A stretch of 64,000 nt of DNA from positions 1 to 64,000 of the forward strand of contig NZ_JACLAX010000015.1 of the NCBI RefSeq assembly GCF_014230355.1. Direction: 5' to 3'. The translations under genes were made by a program, and so were the position numbers. This document shows, piece by piece, positions 39,906 through 50,100 of this stretch (the stretch's first letter is position 1; each line of letters opens with the position of its first letter). Below the pieces are notes generated by a model. It ran no database searches. It saw only the letters and a list, made by a program, of their open reading frames with translations, and was not told where the DNA came from. The DNA is from Novosphingobium piscinae (lineage in GTDB: Bacteria > Pseudomonadota > Alphaproteobacteria > Sphingomonadales > Sphingomonadaceae).

Positions 39906-39930
39906 CGGGCCCGGCCGCGTGCCGGGCCCG
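39906..39930 (+). other. Perfect hairpin between the third and fourth DUF11 genes
   Basis: CGGGCCCGGC and GCCGGGCCCG form a perfect 10-bp stem with a five-base loop, 10 bases after one stop and 17 before the next ATG. No T-tract follows, so it is not a canonical terminator. It could stabilise the 3' end of the upstream message and lower expression of the giant downstream gene. Confidence 0.5.
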
Positions 39931-39946
39931 GGCACCTCCCCCATTC

Positions 39947-42900
39947 ATGCCAGCCAGCCACGCCTTGCGAGCGGCGGGAGCCTTGCTCTGCGCCCTGTGG
40001 TGGGCCCTGCTCGCAGGGTTCGCCGCACCGGCGCACGCCCAGGCGATCAGCAACACGGCCAGCGCCAGCTGGACCCAGGCTGGCCAGACCTTCTCCACCC
40101 TGTCCAACACCGTCGCCTTCGATGTCGCGCCCGTCGCCGTGACCATCGAGACCTTCGCCGCTGCAGCGTCGCGCGAATCGCTCGCCTTCACCCCGTCGCA
40201 CTGCGGCAACACGCCGATCTTCGTGGGCAACGGCGAGGCCGGGGTCCAGATCATCGCCGGGGTCGCGCCAGCGTCGAAAGTGCGGATCGGCGATGCCTTC
40301 TACTTCCGCGTGACCGCCGCCGCGGCAAACCTCGATCCTGCCGCGATCGACCGGCTAGAGACCACCCTGATCACCAGCAGCGGTGATCGCGAGACGGTGG
40401 TGATCTTCGAGACTGCGGCCAACAGCGGGGTTTTTGTCGGCGGCGTGCCGACGGCCGCGGTTCCGCCCGATGCCCGCACCGAGGACTGCCACCTCAGCGT
40501 GGCCACGGGCGACACGATCTCGATCGTCTGCCGCCAGAGCACCGACGAGGCGGTGCTCGCCACGGCCCAGCTCGACGTGCTGGCCGATCCGTTCGGCTAT
40601 GTCTTCGACAGCGAGGACGGCAGCCCGGTCGATGGCGTGCGTGTGACCCTCGTCGAGGCGGCAACCGGTCAGCCGGCGACCGTTTTTGCCGACGATGGTC
40701 AGACGCGATGGCCTTCCACCGTGATCACCGGTGAGCCGATCGTTGATGCGGCGGGCAACCGCTATGTCCTGCCGTCCGGCGAGTACCGCTTCCCCCTGGC
40801 CGCGCGGGGCGAATACCGGTTGCTGATCGAGCCGCCCGATCCCTACGTCGCGCCCTCCACCGCCAGCGCTGCGCAACTGGCCGGCGTCCTGCGGCCCGAC
40901 GGCTCCGCGCTCACGCTCAGCCCCGCCTCGACCGGCGGGGTTCTGACGCTGAATTCGACCGAGGCCGTGCGGATCGACGTGCCGGTCGACCGCCCCGGCA
41001 AGCCGGTCACCCTGAGCAAGAGCGCCTCGCGTCCGCGCGCCCAGCCGGGCGACCTGGTGTTCTACACCATCGTGGTCGGCAACCCGGACAGCGCTCACGC
41101 CAAGCGCGAGGTCACCTTGCGCGATGTGCCTGACGCGGCCCTGCGGCTGCGCGCGGATTCGTTGCGGATCGACGGTCAGCCCGCCGGCGATGCGCTGGTC
41201 ACCACGCCCGATGGCAGCGCCTTCACGCTGCGGCTGGGCACGATCCCGGCGCGCGGCCGCCGCAAGGTGACCTATGCCGCCTCGGTCCGGCCCGATGCGA
41301 TCCCCGGAGCGGCACAGAACCGGGTCACCGCGACCGATTCGCGGGGCTTTACCGCCGCCACGGGGGCGGTCGTGCAGATCGAGGAGGACGGACTGACCGC
41401 GCGGATGACCCTGGTTGGCCGCGTAACCGACGGCGGCTGCGCCGCGCGCGGGACCGGACAGGGCATCCCCGGGGTGCGGGTAACGCTGGAGGACGGCAGC
41501 TTCGCCGTCACCGACGCCGAAGGGCGCTATCATTTCGAAGGGCTACTACCGGGCAGCCACGTGGTTCAGGTTGCGCGCTCGACCCTGCCGGAAGGCGGAC
41601 GCTTCGTCGATTGCCAGCGCTCCACCAACAGCGCCGGAAGCGCGATCTCGCGCTTCGTGCGGGGCCAGGGCGGTAGCCTGGCGGTGGCCGATTTCCACGC
41701 CCGCCTGCCCGAGGGCGCGCGGCCCGAGACCCGGAGCGCGACCGTTCCCGCCGCCGCGTCGGACCAGGTGGCAGCCGGTGCCGAGATCGACTGGCTGGCC
41801 CAGGCCGATGGTCCGCCCGCGTTCCTCTTCCCGGCCGCCGACCACAACCCGCGCTCCCCCTCGGTGCGGGTCGCGATCCGCCACCGGGCCGACCAGACGG
41901 TGACCCTCACCGTCAACGGCAAGGCGGCCGACAAGGTCAGCTTCGACGGGCTCAAACTGGATGCCACGCGCACCCGCGGGGTCAGCCTGTGGCGCGGCAT
42001 TCCGCTGGGCGGTGAGACCACCCTGCTCCACGCCGAGGTGCGCAATGCCGACGGGACCCTCGCGGCCGACCTGGCGCGCGAGGTCCACTTCACCGAAACC
42101 CCGGCCGACGTCGAGTTCCTGCCCGACCGCTCGCGGCTGGTGGCCGACGGGCGAACCCGGCCGGTGCTCGCGCTGCGGCTGGTCGATCGCCACGGCCGCC
42201 CGGTCCATGCCGGGCTGTCGGGGCAGTTCCAGCTCTCCGCCCCTTACGAGACCGCCGAGACCGCCGACGCCCAGCAGACCCGCGCGCTGTCGGGCGCTGC
42301 GGTGCTCACCCCGCACTGGACGGTCAAGGGCGACGACGGCGTGGCCTATGTCGAGCTGGCCCCGACCATGGTCAGCGGCGCGGTGCAGCTCGATTTCGTC
42401 TTCCCCGACGGCCAGCAGCAACCGCGCCGCCGCACGCTGAAATCGTGGATGGTCCCGGGCAAGGTCGAGTGGACGCTGGTCGGCCTGGCCGAAGGGTCGG
42501 CCGGCGCCCGCTCGATCGCTGACGAGATGGAGCGCAGCGGGCGGTTCGACAGCGATCTCGGCCGCGATGCCCGCGTCGCCTTCTATGCCAAGGGTCGGCT
42601 GCGCGGCTCGACCCTGCTCACCCTGGCCTACGACAGCGCCAAGCAGAAGGCCGACCAGCGCCTGCTCGGCGCGATCGATCCGCGCGCCTACTACACGATC
42701 TATGCCGATGCCTCGGCCCGTCGGTTCGATGCCGCCAGCCGCGACAAGCTCTACGTGCGGATCGAGAGCCGCGCCTTTGTCGCGCTGTTCGGCGATTTCG
42801 AAACCGGCTTCGCACAGACCCAGCTAGCGCGCTACAACCGCATCGCAACGGGGGTGAAAGCCGAATACGACAATGGCCGCGTCCATGCGCAGGCCTTCGC

Positions 42901-45001
42901 CACCCGGGTGGCCGGACGCCACCGCCGGATCGAGCTGCAGGGCGCCGGGATCACCGGTCCCTACCGCCTGGGCCGTGAGGCGGTGATCCCCAACAGCGAG
43001 ATCGTGGTGCTCGAGGTGCGCGACCGGTTCCGTTCGGAAGTGATCGTCGAGCGCCGCACCCTGACCCGCTTCCTCGACTACGACATCGACCTCCTGGCTG
43101 GCACGCTGACCTTCAAGCAGCCGGTGCTGAGCCGCGATGCCGCGCTCAACCCCCAGTTCATCGTGGTCGATTACGATATCGACCCGGGCCTCGCCGGGGG
43201 CGGCGCGCTGACCGCGGGACTGCGCACCGACTGGACGAGCCGGGATGGCCGGCTGCGACTGGGCGCCACCGGGCTCAGCGAGCAGGGCGACACTGCCCGC
43301 ACGTCGCTGGGCGGGGCCGATCTGCGCTTCCGCCCGGATGCGCGTACCGAGGTGCGGGCGGAAACCGCGCTGAGCACCCGCTCCGGCGCACTGGCCTCGG
43401 CCTGGCTGGTCGAGGCCGAGCGCCGCGACGGCCGGCTGTCCCTGCTCGCCTATGCCCGCTCGGCCGATGCCGACTTTGGCCTCGGCCAGCTCAACGGCGC
43501 CGAAACCGGGCGCCGCAAGTTCGGCGCCGATGCCCGCGTCGCCCTGACCAGCGCCCTGGCGGTCAGCGCCAGCGCCTGGACCGATCGCAGCCTGACCGAC
43601 GGCTCGCGCCGCGAGGCGCTGCGTGTGCGCGGCGAGTATCGCACCCGCCCGGCCGACGCCTGGATCGGAGCGAGTGCGATGCAGGACCATTTCGCCGATG
43701 GCAGCGCGCCGTCCTCGGTGCTGCTCGAAGCCGGGATCGGGCGCCGCTTCCTGGGCGGCAAGCTGCAGGTCGATGCCGCGACCAGCGTCGGCCTGGGCGG
43801 CACCACTGCGGCTGATCTGCCGGCGCGCCACCAGGTCTCGGCGAGCTATGCGGTGACCTCGTGGCTCAAGCTGCTGGGCACCTACGAGATCGCGGTGGGC
43901 GCGGTCGAGGCCAGCACCGCGCGCGCCGGGTTCGAGCTGCAGCCGTGGCGCGGCGGACGCGTCACCACCGCGCTCGGCCGGCAGCGCCAGGGCGGGGCTG
44001 GTCAGGGCGAAGAGGGGCGGCGCAGCTTCGCCGCCTTCGGTCTGTCCCAGGCCTGGCAGGTCGACAGCCGGCTCAGCCTCGATGCCACGCTGGACGCCAA
44101 CCGCATCCTTGCCGGCTCGCCCGCGGCGCGCCCGGTCAACCCGGCCCAGCCGCTGGCCAGCGGCGGCCACCTGGGCGGCAACGGCACGCTGGTCGAAGGC
44201 TTCACCGCGCTGACGCTGGGCGCGGGCTGGCGGACCGAACGCTGGTCGATCACCGCCCGGGCCGAATGGCGCCAGGGCGAGCTGGCCGATCGCCACGGCC
44301 TGACCCTCGGCGCGATCCGCCAGCTCGGCGAGGGCCGCATGCTCGGCGCCGGGGCCACCTGGACCCGCGCCACCGGCGCCGACGGCAGCCGCAGCGAACT
44401 GCTCGACGGGGCGGTGGCCCTGGCCTGGCGGCCGGCCGGTGCGACCATGGCCCTGCTCTCCAAGCTCGAGCTGCGTGCCGATACCGCCACGCTTGGCGCG
44501 GCAACCACGACCACCGACCGCCTCGCCCTGGGCGATCTGTTCGCCGCTGGCACCGCGGGCCGGTCGCGCCGGGTGATCGCCAGCCTGTCGGGCAACTGGA
44601 CCCCGTGGGCCCGCCAGGACGACACCGCGGTGCAGCGGCTCGAGCTGGGCCTGTTCGGCGCGGTTCGCGCCAAGCTCGACGGCTTCGACGACCAGCGCAT
44701 TGCCGGGACCACCCTGCTGACCGGGCTGGACCTGCGCATCGGCCTGACCCCGCGTGTGGCGATCGGCGGCAGCGCCACGCTGCGCAGCAACCTGGCCGAC
44801 GGCACCACCCAGGTCGCCTATGGCCCGCAGGTGCAGGTGGTCCCGGCGAAGAATACCGTGCTGAGCCTGGGCTACACCTTCGCCGGCTACCGCGACCGCG
44901 ATTTTGCCGAGGCACGCACCACCCGCCAGGGGGTCTTCGCCACGCTGCGGCTCAAGCTGGATGGCGACAGCCTTGGCTTCCTTGGGCTTGGCCGGCGCTG
45001 A
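39947..45001 (+). CDS. Giant exported DUF11 protein with predicted C-terminal beta-barrel
   Basis: A 1684-residue protein. After a signal peptide (to about residue 31) comes the shared module AISNTASASWTQAGQTF. Two carboxypeptidase-regulatory/SdrD-B-like folds follow, near 210-310 (FDSEDGSPVDGVRVTLVE) and 485-545 (IPGVRVTLEDGSFAVTDAEGRYHFEGL). A DUF11 domain lies between them, about 350-475 (LSKSASRPRAQPGD). An Ig-like segment around 720-850 (LVADGRTRPVLALRLVDRHGRPV) leads into a long region, about 850 to the end, of alternating strands with aromatic girdles (YYTIYADASARRFD, LYVRIESRAFVALFGDFETGF, TRFLDYDIDLLAGTL) typical of outer-membrane barrels. It could anchor or export the smaller DUF11 proteins; this is inferred. 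Confidence 0.8.
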   Translation: MPASHALRAAGALLCALWWALLAGFAAPAHAQAISNTASASWTQAGQTFSTLSNTVAFDVAPVAVTIETFAAAASRESLAFTPSHCGNTPIFVGNGEAGVQIIAGVAPASKVRIGDAFYFRVTAAAANLDPAAIDRLETTLITSSGDRETVVIFETAANSGVFVGGVPTAAVPPDARTEDCHLSVATGDTISIVCRQSTDEAVLATAQLDVLADPFGYVFDSEDGSPVDGVRVTLVEAATGQPATVFADDGQTRWPSTVITGEPIVDAAGNRYVLPSGEYRFPLAARGEYRLLIEPPDPYVAPSTASAAQLAGVLRPDGSALTLSPASTGGVLTLNSTEAVRIDVPVDRPGKPVTLSKSASRPRAQPGDLVFYTIVVGNPDSAHAKREVTLRDVPDAALRLRADSLRIDGQPAGDALVTTPDGSAFTLRLGTIPARGRRKVTYAASVRPDAIPGAAQNRVTATDSRGFTAATGAVVQIEEDGLTARMTLVGRVTDGGCAARGTGQGIPGVRVTLEDGSFAVTDAEGRYHFEGLLPGSHVVQVARSTLPEGGRFVDCQRSTNSAGSAISRFVRGQGGSLAVADFHARLPEGARPETRSATVPAAASDQVAAGAEIDWLAQADGPPAFLFPAADHNPRSPSVRVAIRHRADQTVTLTVNGKAADKVSFDGLKLDATRTRGVSLWRGIPLGGETTLLHAEVRNADGTLAADLAREVHFTETPADVEFLPDRSRLVADGRTRPVLALRLVDRHGRPVHAGLSGQFQLSAPYETAETADAQQTRALSGAAVLTPHWTVKGDDGVAYVELAPTMVSGAVQLDFVFPDGQQQPRRRTLKSWMVPGKVEWTLVGLAEGSAGARSIADEMERSGRFDSDLGRDARVAFYAKGRLRGSTLLTLAYDSAKQKADQRLLGAIDPRAYYTIYADASARRFDAASRDKLYVRIESRAFVALFGDFETGFAQTQLARYNRIATGVKAEYDNGRVHAQAFATRVAGRHRRIELQGAGITGPYRLGREAVIPNSEIVVLEVRDRFRSEVIVERRTLTRFLDYDIDLLAGTLTFKQPVLSRDAALNPQFIVVDYDIDPGLAGGGALTAGLRTDWTSRDGRLRLGATGLSEQGDTARTSLGGADLRFRPDARTEVRAETALSTRSGALASAWLVEAERRDGRLSLLAYARSADADFGLGQLNGAETGRRKFGADARVALTSALAVSASAWTDRSLTDGSRREALRVRGEYRTRPADAWIGASAMQDHFADGSAPSSVLLEAGIGRRFLGGKLQVDAATSVGLGGTTAADLPARHQVSASYAVTSWLKLLGTYEIAVGAVEASTARAGFELQPWRGGRVTTALGRQRQGGAGQGEEGRRSFAAFGLSQAWQVDSRLSLDATLDANRILAGSPAARPVNPAQPLASGGHLGGNGTLVEGFTALTLGAGWRTERWSITARAEWRQGELADRHGLTLGAIRQLGEGRMLGAGATWTRATGADGSRSELLDGAVALAWRPAGATMALLSKLELRADTATLGAATTTTDRLALGDLFAAGTAGRSRRVIASLSGNWTPWARQDDTAVQRLELGLFGAVRAKLDGFDDQRIAGTTLLTGLDLRIGLTPRVAIGGSATLRSNLADGTTQVAYGPQVQVVPAKNTVLSLGYTFAGYRDRDFAEARTTRQGVFATLRLKLDGDSLGFLGLGRR

Positions 45002-45015
45002 GGGATCTTCCCGCG

Positions 45016-46881
45016 CTAGCGGACCAGCGCCTGGATGCTGAGGGTGAAGCTGGGCGGCGTGCCGGTCGACCCGGCCATCGCCCCCTTGGGATTGAGGCAG
45101 ACGAACCGCACCGCCGGATCATAGGCCGAAACCGGGGTATAGGAGCAGCCGGCGAAGCTGGTCGGGGCCACGGCGGCGTTGGAATAGCGGATGTCGGTCG
45201 CCGCGTTGAAGGTCAGGCCGCTGGTGGGCGAACCCTGGGTAAACACCGGACTGGCCGCCGTGCCGACGCTGAGCTGGCTCGGCAGGGTGTCGATCAGCCA
45301 GACCGTATTGGTGTCGACCGCACGAGGCCCGGTGTTGCTGACGGTGAAGGTGTAGCGCACGATCGCCCCGGGGATGTACTTCGGGTTGGTCGTGCCGTTG
45401 ACCGGATCCGACAGCGGCACCGCATCCTTGGCGATGGTCAGCCGGGCATTGGCGGCGATCCGGGTGTTGGTGATCGTGCAGGTCACCACGTCGCCCATCG
45501 TCGGGGTGATCGTCCCGCCGACGGTGGTGGGCAGCGCTGTGCCGGTCCCGCTGGCGGCGTTGGTGCAGGCCATCGTGGCATTGTACTGGTTCAGGCTGGT
45601 GACACCGGCCCCGCTTTCGGCCAGGCTATAGGGGGTGCCGGCGGTCGCCTGGAACTGCGGCGTGGCGGCATTGCCGACGGTGGCCCCGGTCCCGGTCGTG
45701 GTCGTGGTGGCCATCACCGTGCTGCCCTGACTGATCGACAGGACGAACTGGTCACTGGCGAACTGCCGCCCGGTGGCACCCAGCGCCTTGCGCAGGGTCA
45801 GCTGCGGGAACGGCGTCGCGGTGAAGGCGCATTGCACCGCATCACCGAACTGCAGCGCCGGAAAGGCATAGGAGGTGGTCACCACACCGCTGGGCAGCGG
45901 CGTGGCCGAGGCGCCGTTGCTGTTGGTGCAGGTCAGCGTCGACCGGTAGCGGGCCAGCGTGCTGGCGCTGCCGCTGGCCATCGCCTGGTTGAGCGTGACC
46001 GGCAGTGACGAGGTGACCGACAGCGCCGCCGCGGTGAAGGGCCCCAGCCCGGTGCCGGTGCTGGTGCCGGTGGCGAGGACCGTGCCGCTGGACCCGGCAT
46101 TGATCGAGAAGGTGAACTGGTCTGACGCGGCGGCGCGGGCGCCGCTGATCTGGGTGGTCAGCCGGATCGAGGCGAAGCGCACGGCGAACATCGCACCCTG
46201 CAGGCCGCCGCCGACGATCGTCGTGGTGACCGTGGTCGGGATGGTCGAACCGACGATATAGGCGCCCACCGTGCCTGGCACGCCGGTGGTGGTGAAGGTG
46301 GCCGAGCCGGTGCCGGTCGCGCCGGGATAGGTAGCGCCGCTGATCGGGCCCACCTGATCGAGCAGCACCCAGCCGCCACCGTTGCTCTGGAACGAGAGCG
46401 ATTCGCCATCATTGCTCGATTCCGCATCGGCCGCGACGAACATGAAGTTCGATACCGCACCGGCGCCGGGCGGCGGGGTGATGACGATGTTCGAGATCGT
46501 CACCGTGGTGGTGCCGGCCGCCGACTGGTAGAGCGCCGGCCGCCCCGGGATGCCGAGGAAGGCGGTGTTGCCCACGGCCCCACCGGTCCAGGTGGGCGTC
46601 GCCACGGCGGTGATCGCCGCGCCCGAGACGCGCATCACGAAGCTCATCACGCTGCCGTCCTGCAGGGTCAGCGAATAGCTCTGCCCGCCGGTCGAGCGGG
46701 CCTGGACATCGTTGTAGGTGGCGAAATCGATCCAGCAGTAGGTCTGCCAGCTGGACGGTCCGGTGGCGCCCTGCGCCGTGGCATAGTTGCAGTTGGCCGC
46801 CTGGGCGGTGCCGGCGCCGGCGATCAGCAGGGTCACAAACGCCCAGAACCGCAGCAGTGCTCGTCCCAATCTTACGTGCAT
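45016..46881 (-). CDS. CshA-like fibrillar adhesin-related protein with DUF11 domain
   Basis: A 621-residue exported protein. The signal peptide ends at AGTAQA-AN. The N-terminal about 200 residues (SSWQTYCWIDFATYNDVQARS, NTAFLGIPGRPALYQ, FVAADAESSNDGESLSFQSNGGG, LLDQVGPISGATYP) look like the non-repetitive domain of CshA/CshB fibrillar adhesins. Two similar beta-domains follow, then a DUF11 domain with LSDPVNGTTNPKYIPGAIVRY. It is convergent with the giant beta-barrel gene, 14 bases away, and divergent from the glycosyltransferase fusion. Upstream in-frame extension is antisense and rejected. Confidence 0.78.
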   Translation of the reverse strand: MHVRLGRALLRFWAFVTLLIAGAGTAQAANCNYATAQGATGPSSWQTYCWIDFATYNDVQARSTGGQSYSLTLQDGSVMSFVMRVSGAAITAVATPTWTGGAVGNTAFLGIPGRPALYQSAAGTTTVTISNIVITPPPGAGAVSNFMFVAADAESSNDGESLSFQSNGGGWVLLDQVGPISGATYPGATGTGSATFTTTGVPGTVGAYIVGSTIPTTVTTTIVGGGLQGAMFAVRFASIRLTTQISGARAAASDQFTFSINAGSSGTVLATGTSTGTGLGPFTAAALSVTSSLPVTLNQAMASGSASTLARYRSTLTCTNSNGASATPLPSGVVTTSYAFPALQFGDAVQCAFTATPFPQLTLRKALGATGRQFASDQFVLSISQGSTVMATTTTTGTGATVGNAATPQFQATAGTPYSLAESGAGVTSLNQYNATMACTNAASGTGTALPTTVGGTITPTMGDVVTCTITNTRIAANARLTIAKDAVPLSDPVNGTTNPKYIPGAIVRYTFTVSNTGPRAVDTNTVWLIDTLPSQLSVGTAASPVFTQGSPTSGLTFNAATDIRYSNAAVAPTSFAGCSYTPVSAYDPAVRFVCLNPKGAMAGSTGTPPSFTLSIQALVR

Positions 46882-47105
46882 ATACGTGCAGGTGCCAAGA
46901 AACCGCGGTTCAGGCAAGCGCGACGGCCGGTCCGCCCCCACCCCGCCGGTCGGTACATTGCCAATCCGTAATGGTCTCCCCACGGTCCGGTCGTCCTGGC
47001 AGGCCCATAGACCGGGGCGACGGCACGGCGTCTTCCTCGCACCAGCCCCGGCGCGGCAAGGCCCGGCCGTCACCCCCGCCCCGGCCCAGCAGCAGGATCT
47101 CCGCC

Positions 47106-50100
47106 TTGATCCGACCGGTGTTCTTCGATCCGTCCGGCCGGCGCCGGGTGCGGGCACGCCGGATCCTGCTGGCGCTGCTGGCCCTGTTGAGCGTGGCCTG
47201 CGCGGTCTTCGCCACCACCGTGCTCGACGTGCCCACCCAGGCCCCGCTGCCGATCGGCTACGAACGGTTGACGCCCCTACCCCTGCCTGCCCAGCTGAGC
47301 CACCTGCGCCACCGGGTGAGCGCGCTGCTGCCGGCCGGGGTGCGTGCCGCCCCGCCCCACGGCCACCCGCTGACGCTGGGCTTCTACACCCCCGAGGCCG
47401 AGGACGGCGTGCCCTCGCTGCGGCGCCATATCGGCCAGCTCGACTGGATCGCCCCGACCCTGCTCGGCCTGTCCGCTGCGGGACGGCTAGAGGTTCGCGA
47501 CGATCCGGCGCTGCGCCAGGTGATCGGTGGATCGCTGCACCGTCCGCTGGTGATCCCCGTGCTCCAGAACCTGCAGGATGGCGAGTGGAGCGGCGCCACC
47601 GCCGCGCGCATGCTGCATGATGCGGGGCAACGGCGCCGGCTGGAGCTGGACATCGCCGCGCATCTCGCTGCGAGCGGCGATGCGGGGATCCTGTTCGACC
47701 TCGAAAACCTGCCGGATGCCGCGCTGCCCGACCTGGTGCGGCTGGTGGCCGAAACCCGCGCGCGGCTGGCCCCGGCCGGCCGGCTGGTGGCGGTGACCAT
47801 GCCGATCGACGCTCCGGCCTGGCCGGCCCGGGCACTGGCCCGCGCCGCCGACAAGCTGGTGCTGATGGCCTATGACGAGCACTGGGAGGGCGGCACCCCC
47901 GGTCCGATCGCGTCGGAGCCATGGTTCGCCGCCCGGCTGGCCGCGACCGTGGCGGGCCTGCCGGCCGACCGGGTGATCGTCGCCTTGGGCAACTATGCCT
48001 ATGACTGGCACGCCGGCCAGGCCGAGGCCCTGACCGTGGCTGAGGCCTGGCTGACCGCGCGCGACAGCGAGGCCCGGCCCCGCTTCGTTAACGCACTGGG
48101 CAATGCCGCCTTCTCCTATGCCGATGGCGGGGTGCGCCACGACGTGTGGCTGCTCGATGCGGCCGCCAGCTGGAATGAGTTGCACGTGCTGCGCCAGCTC
48201 GGCCTCGCCAATGTCGCGCTGTGGCGGCTGGGTTCGGAGGACCCCGGCTTCTGGTCCGTGCTGGCGCGCTGGCGCAGCGGCGCGGGTCGGCCGACCCTGA
48301 CCACCATCGCCCCGCCGCAGACGGTCGATGTCGCGGGCAGCGGCGAGATCTTGCGGATCGCGGCCACGCCCCAGGCGGGCCGGCGCCAGCTGACCTATGC
48401 ACCCCGCGGTGAGCGCATCGTCGACGAGCGTTTCCTCGCCCTGCCCACGCCTTTCGAGGTGCAGCGCACCGGGAACCGGCCCCGGCTGGTCGCCCTGACC
48501 TTCGATGACGGTCCCGACCCGACCTGGACCCCGCGGATCCTCGACGTCCTTGAGCGGTTCCATGTCCCGGCAACCTTTTTCATCGTGGGCGAGAACGGCG
48601 TGGCCCAGCGCGGACTGCTGCGCCGGATCGCCGAGGACGGAGACGAGATCGGCAACCACAGCTATACCCACCCGAACATGGCCGAGGAGGCGCCGGCCGG
48701 GATCGGGCTCGAGCTCAATGCCACGCAGCGCCTGATCGAAGCCTATACCGGCCGCTCCACCCGGCTGTTCCGCGCGCCCTATTTCGGCGATGCCGAGCCG
48801 ACCACCGCCGACGAGCTGCAACCCGCGCTGGTCGCCCAGCGCCGCGGCTACACCGTGGTCGGCCTGCACGTCGATCCCGGCGACTGGCAGCGCCCGGGCA
48901 CGGCGGCGATCGTCGCCCGGACCATCGCCGGGGTCGAGCATCCCGCGCCGGGCCGTTCGGGTAACGTGGTGCTGCTTCACGACGGCGGGGGCGACCGTGC
49001 CCAGACCCTGGCCGCCCTGCCGCTGATCATCGCCCGGCTGGAACATGATGGCTACCGCCTCGTTCCGGTCTCGACCCTGGCGGGGCTGGGGCATGATCAG
49101 GTCATGCCGCGGGTCGAGGGGATCGATCTCGCCGCGGTGCGCGCGGATGTGTTCCTGTTCGGTGCGATCGGCGCGGGACTGACCGGGCTGAACTGGCTGT
49201 TCTTCTTCGCCATCGCGCTCGGGCTGGGTCGGGCCGTGCTGCTCACCGGGCTTGCGCTCCTGCCAGGGCGGATCCGCCCGCGCGCCTGCGCCGTCCCGTT
49301 CCGGCCGACCGTGACGGTCATCATCCCGGCCTACAACGAGGAGCGGGTGATCGCCGCCGCGGTGCGGCGCGTGCTGGACAGCGACTATCCCGATATCGAG
49401 CTGATCGTCGCCGACGACGGATCACGCGACCGCACCAGCGCAATCGTCGCGGCTACCTTCGGCAGCGAGCCGCGCATGCGGCTGCTCACCCTGGCCAACG
49501 GCGGCAAGGCGGCGGCGCTCAACCGCGCGCTGGCCGAGGCCCACGGCGAGGTAATCGTCGCGCTCGACGCCGATACCCAGTTCGAACCGGCCTGCATCGG
49601 GCGGCTCGTGCGCTGGTTCGCCGATTCGGCGATCGGGGCCGTGGCGGGCCATGCCAAGGTGGGGAACCGGGTCAACCTCGTCACCCGCTGGCAGGCGGTC
49701 GAATATGTCACGGCCCAGACCATCGAGCGGCGCGCGCTGGCCCGGTTCGACGCCATCATGGTGGTGCCCGGTGCGGTCGGGGCCTGGCGGCGCGCGGCGC
49801 TCGATGCGGTGGGCGGCTATCCCGAAGACACCCTCGCCGAGGACCAGGATCTGACCATCGCGGTGCAGCGGGCCGGCTGGACCGTGGTCTATGACGAAGA
49901 GGCCGTGGCCTGGACCGAGGCGCCCGAAAGCTTCGCCGCCCTGTCGCGCCAGCGCTTCCGCTGGTCGTTTGGCACGCTGCAGTGCCTGTGGAAGCATCGC
50001 GCGGTGCTGGCGCGGCGCCAGCCCGGCGGGCTGGCCACGGTCGGCATGCCGCAGGCCTGGCTGTTCCAGATCGCCTTCGCGCTGGTCTCGCCACTGATCG

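Noticed and set aside
46857-47105. 83-codon upstream extension of the GH18-NodB-GT2 gene
   Set aside because: Arg/Pro/Ser-rich with no conserved features; the family N-terminus begins at the TTG of 47106 with a ribosome site.
46882-47922. 347-codon upstream extension of the CshA-like gene
   Set aside because: Antisense to the glycosyltransferase gene; a signal peptide begins cleanly near 46881.
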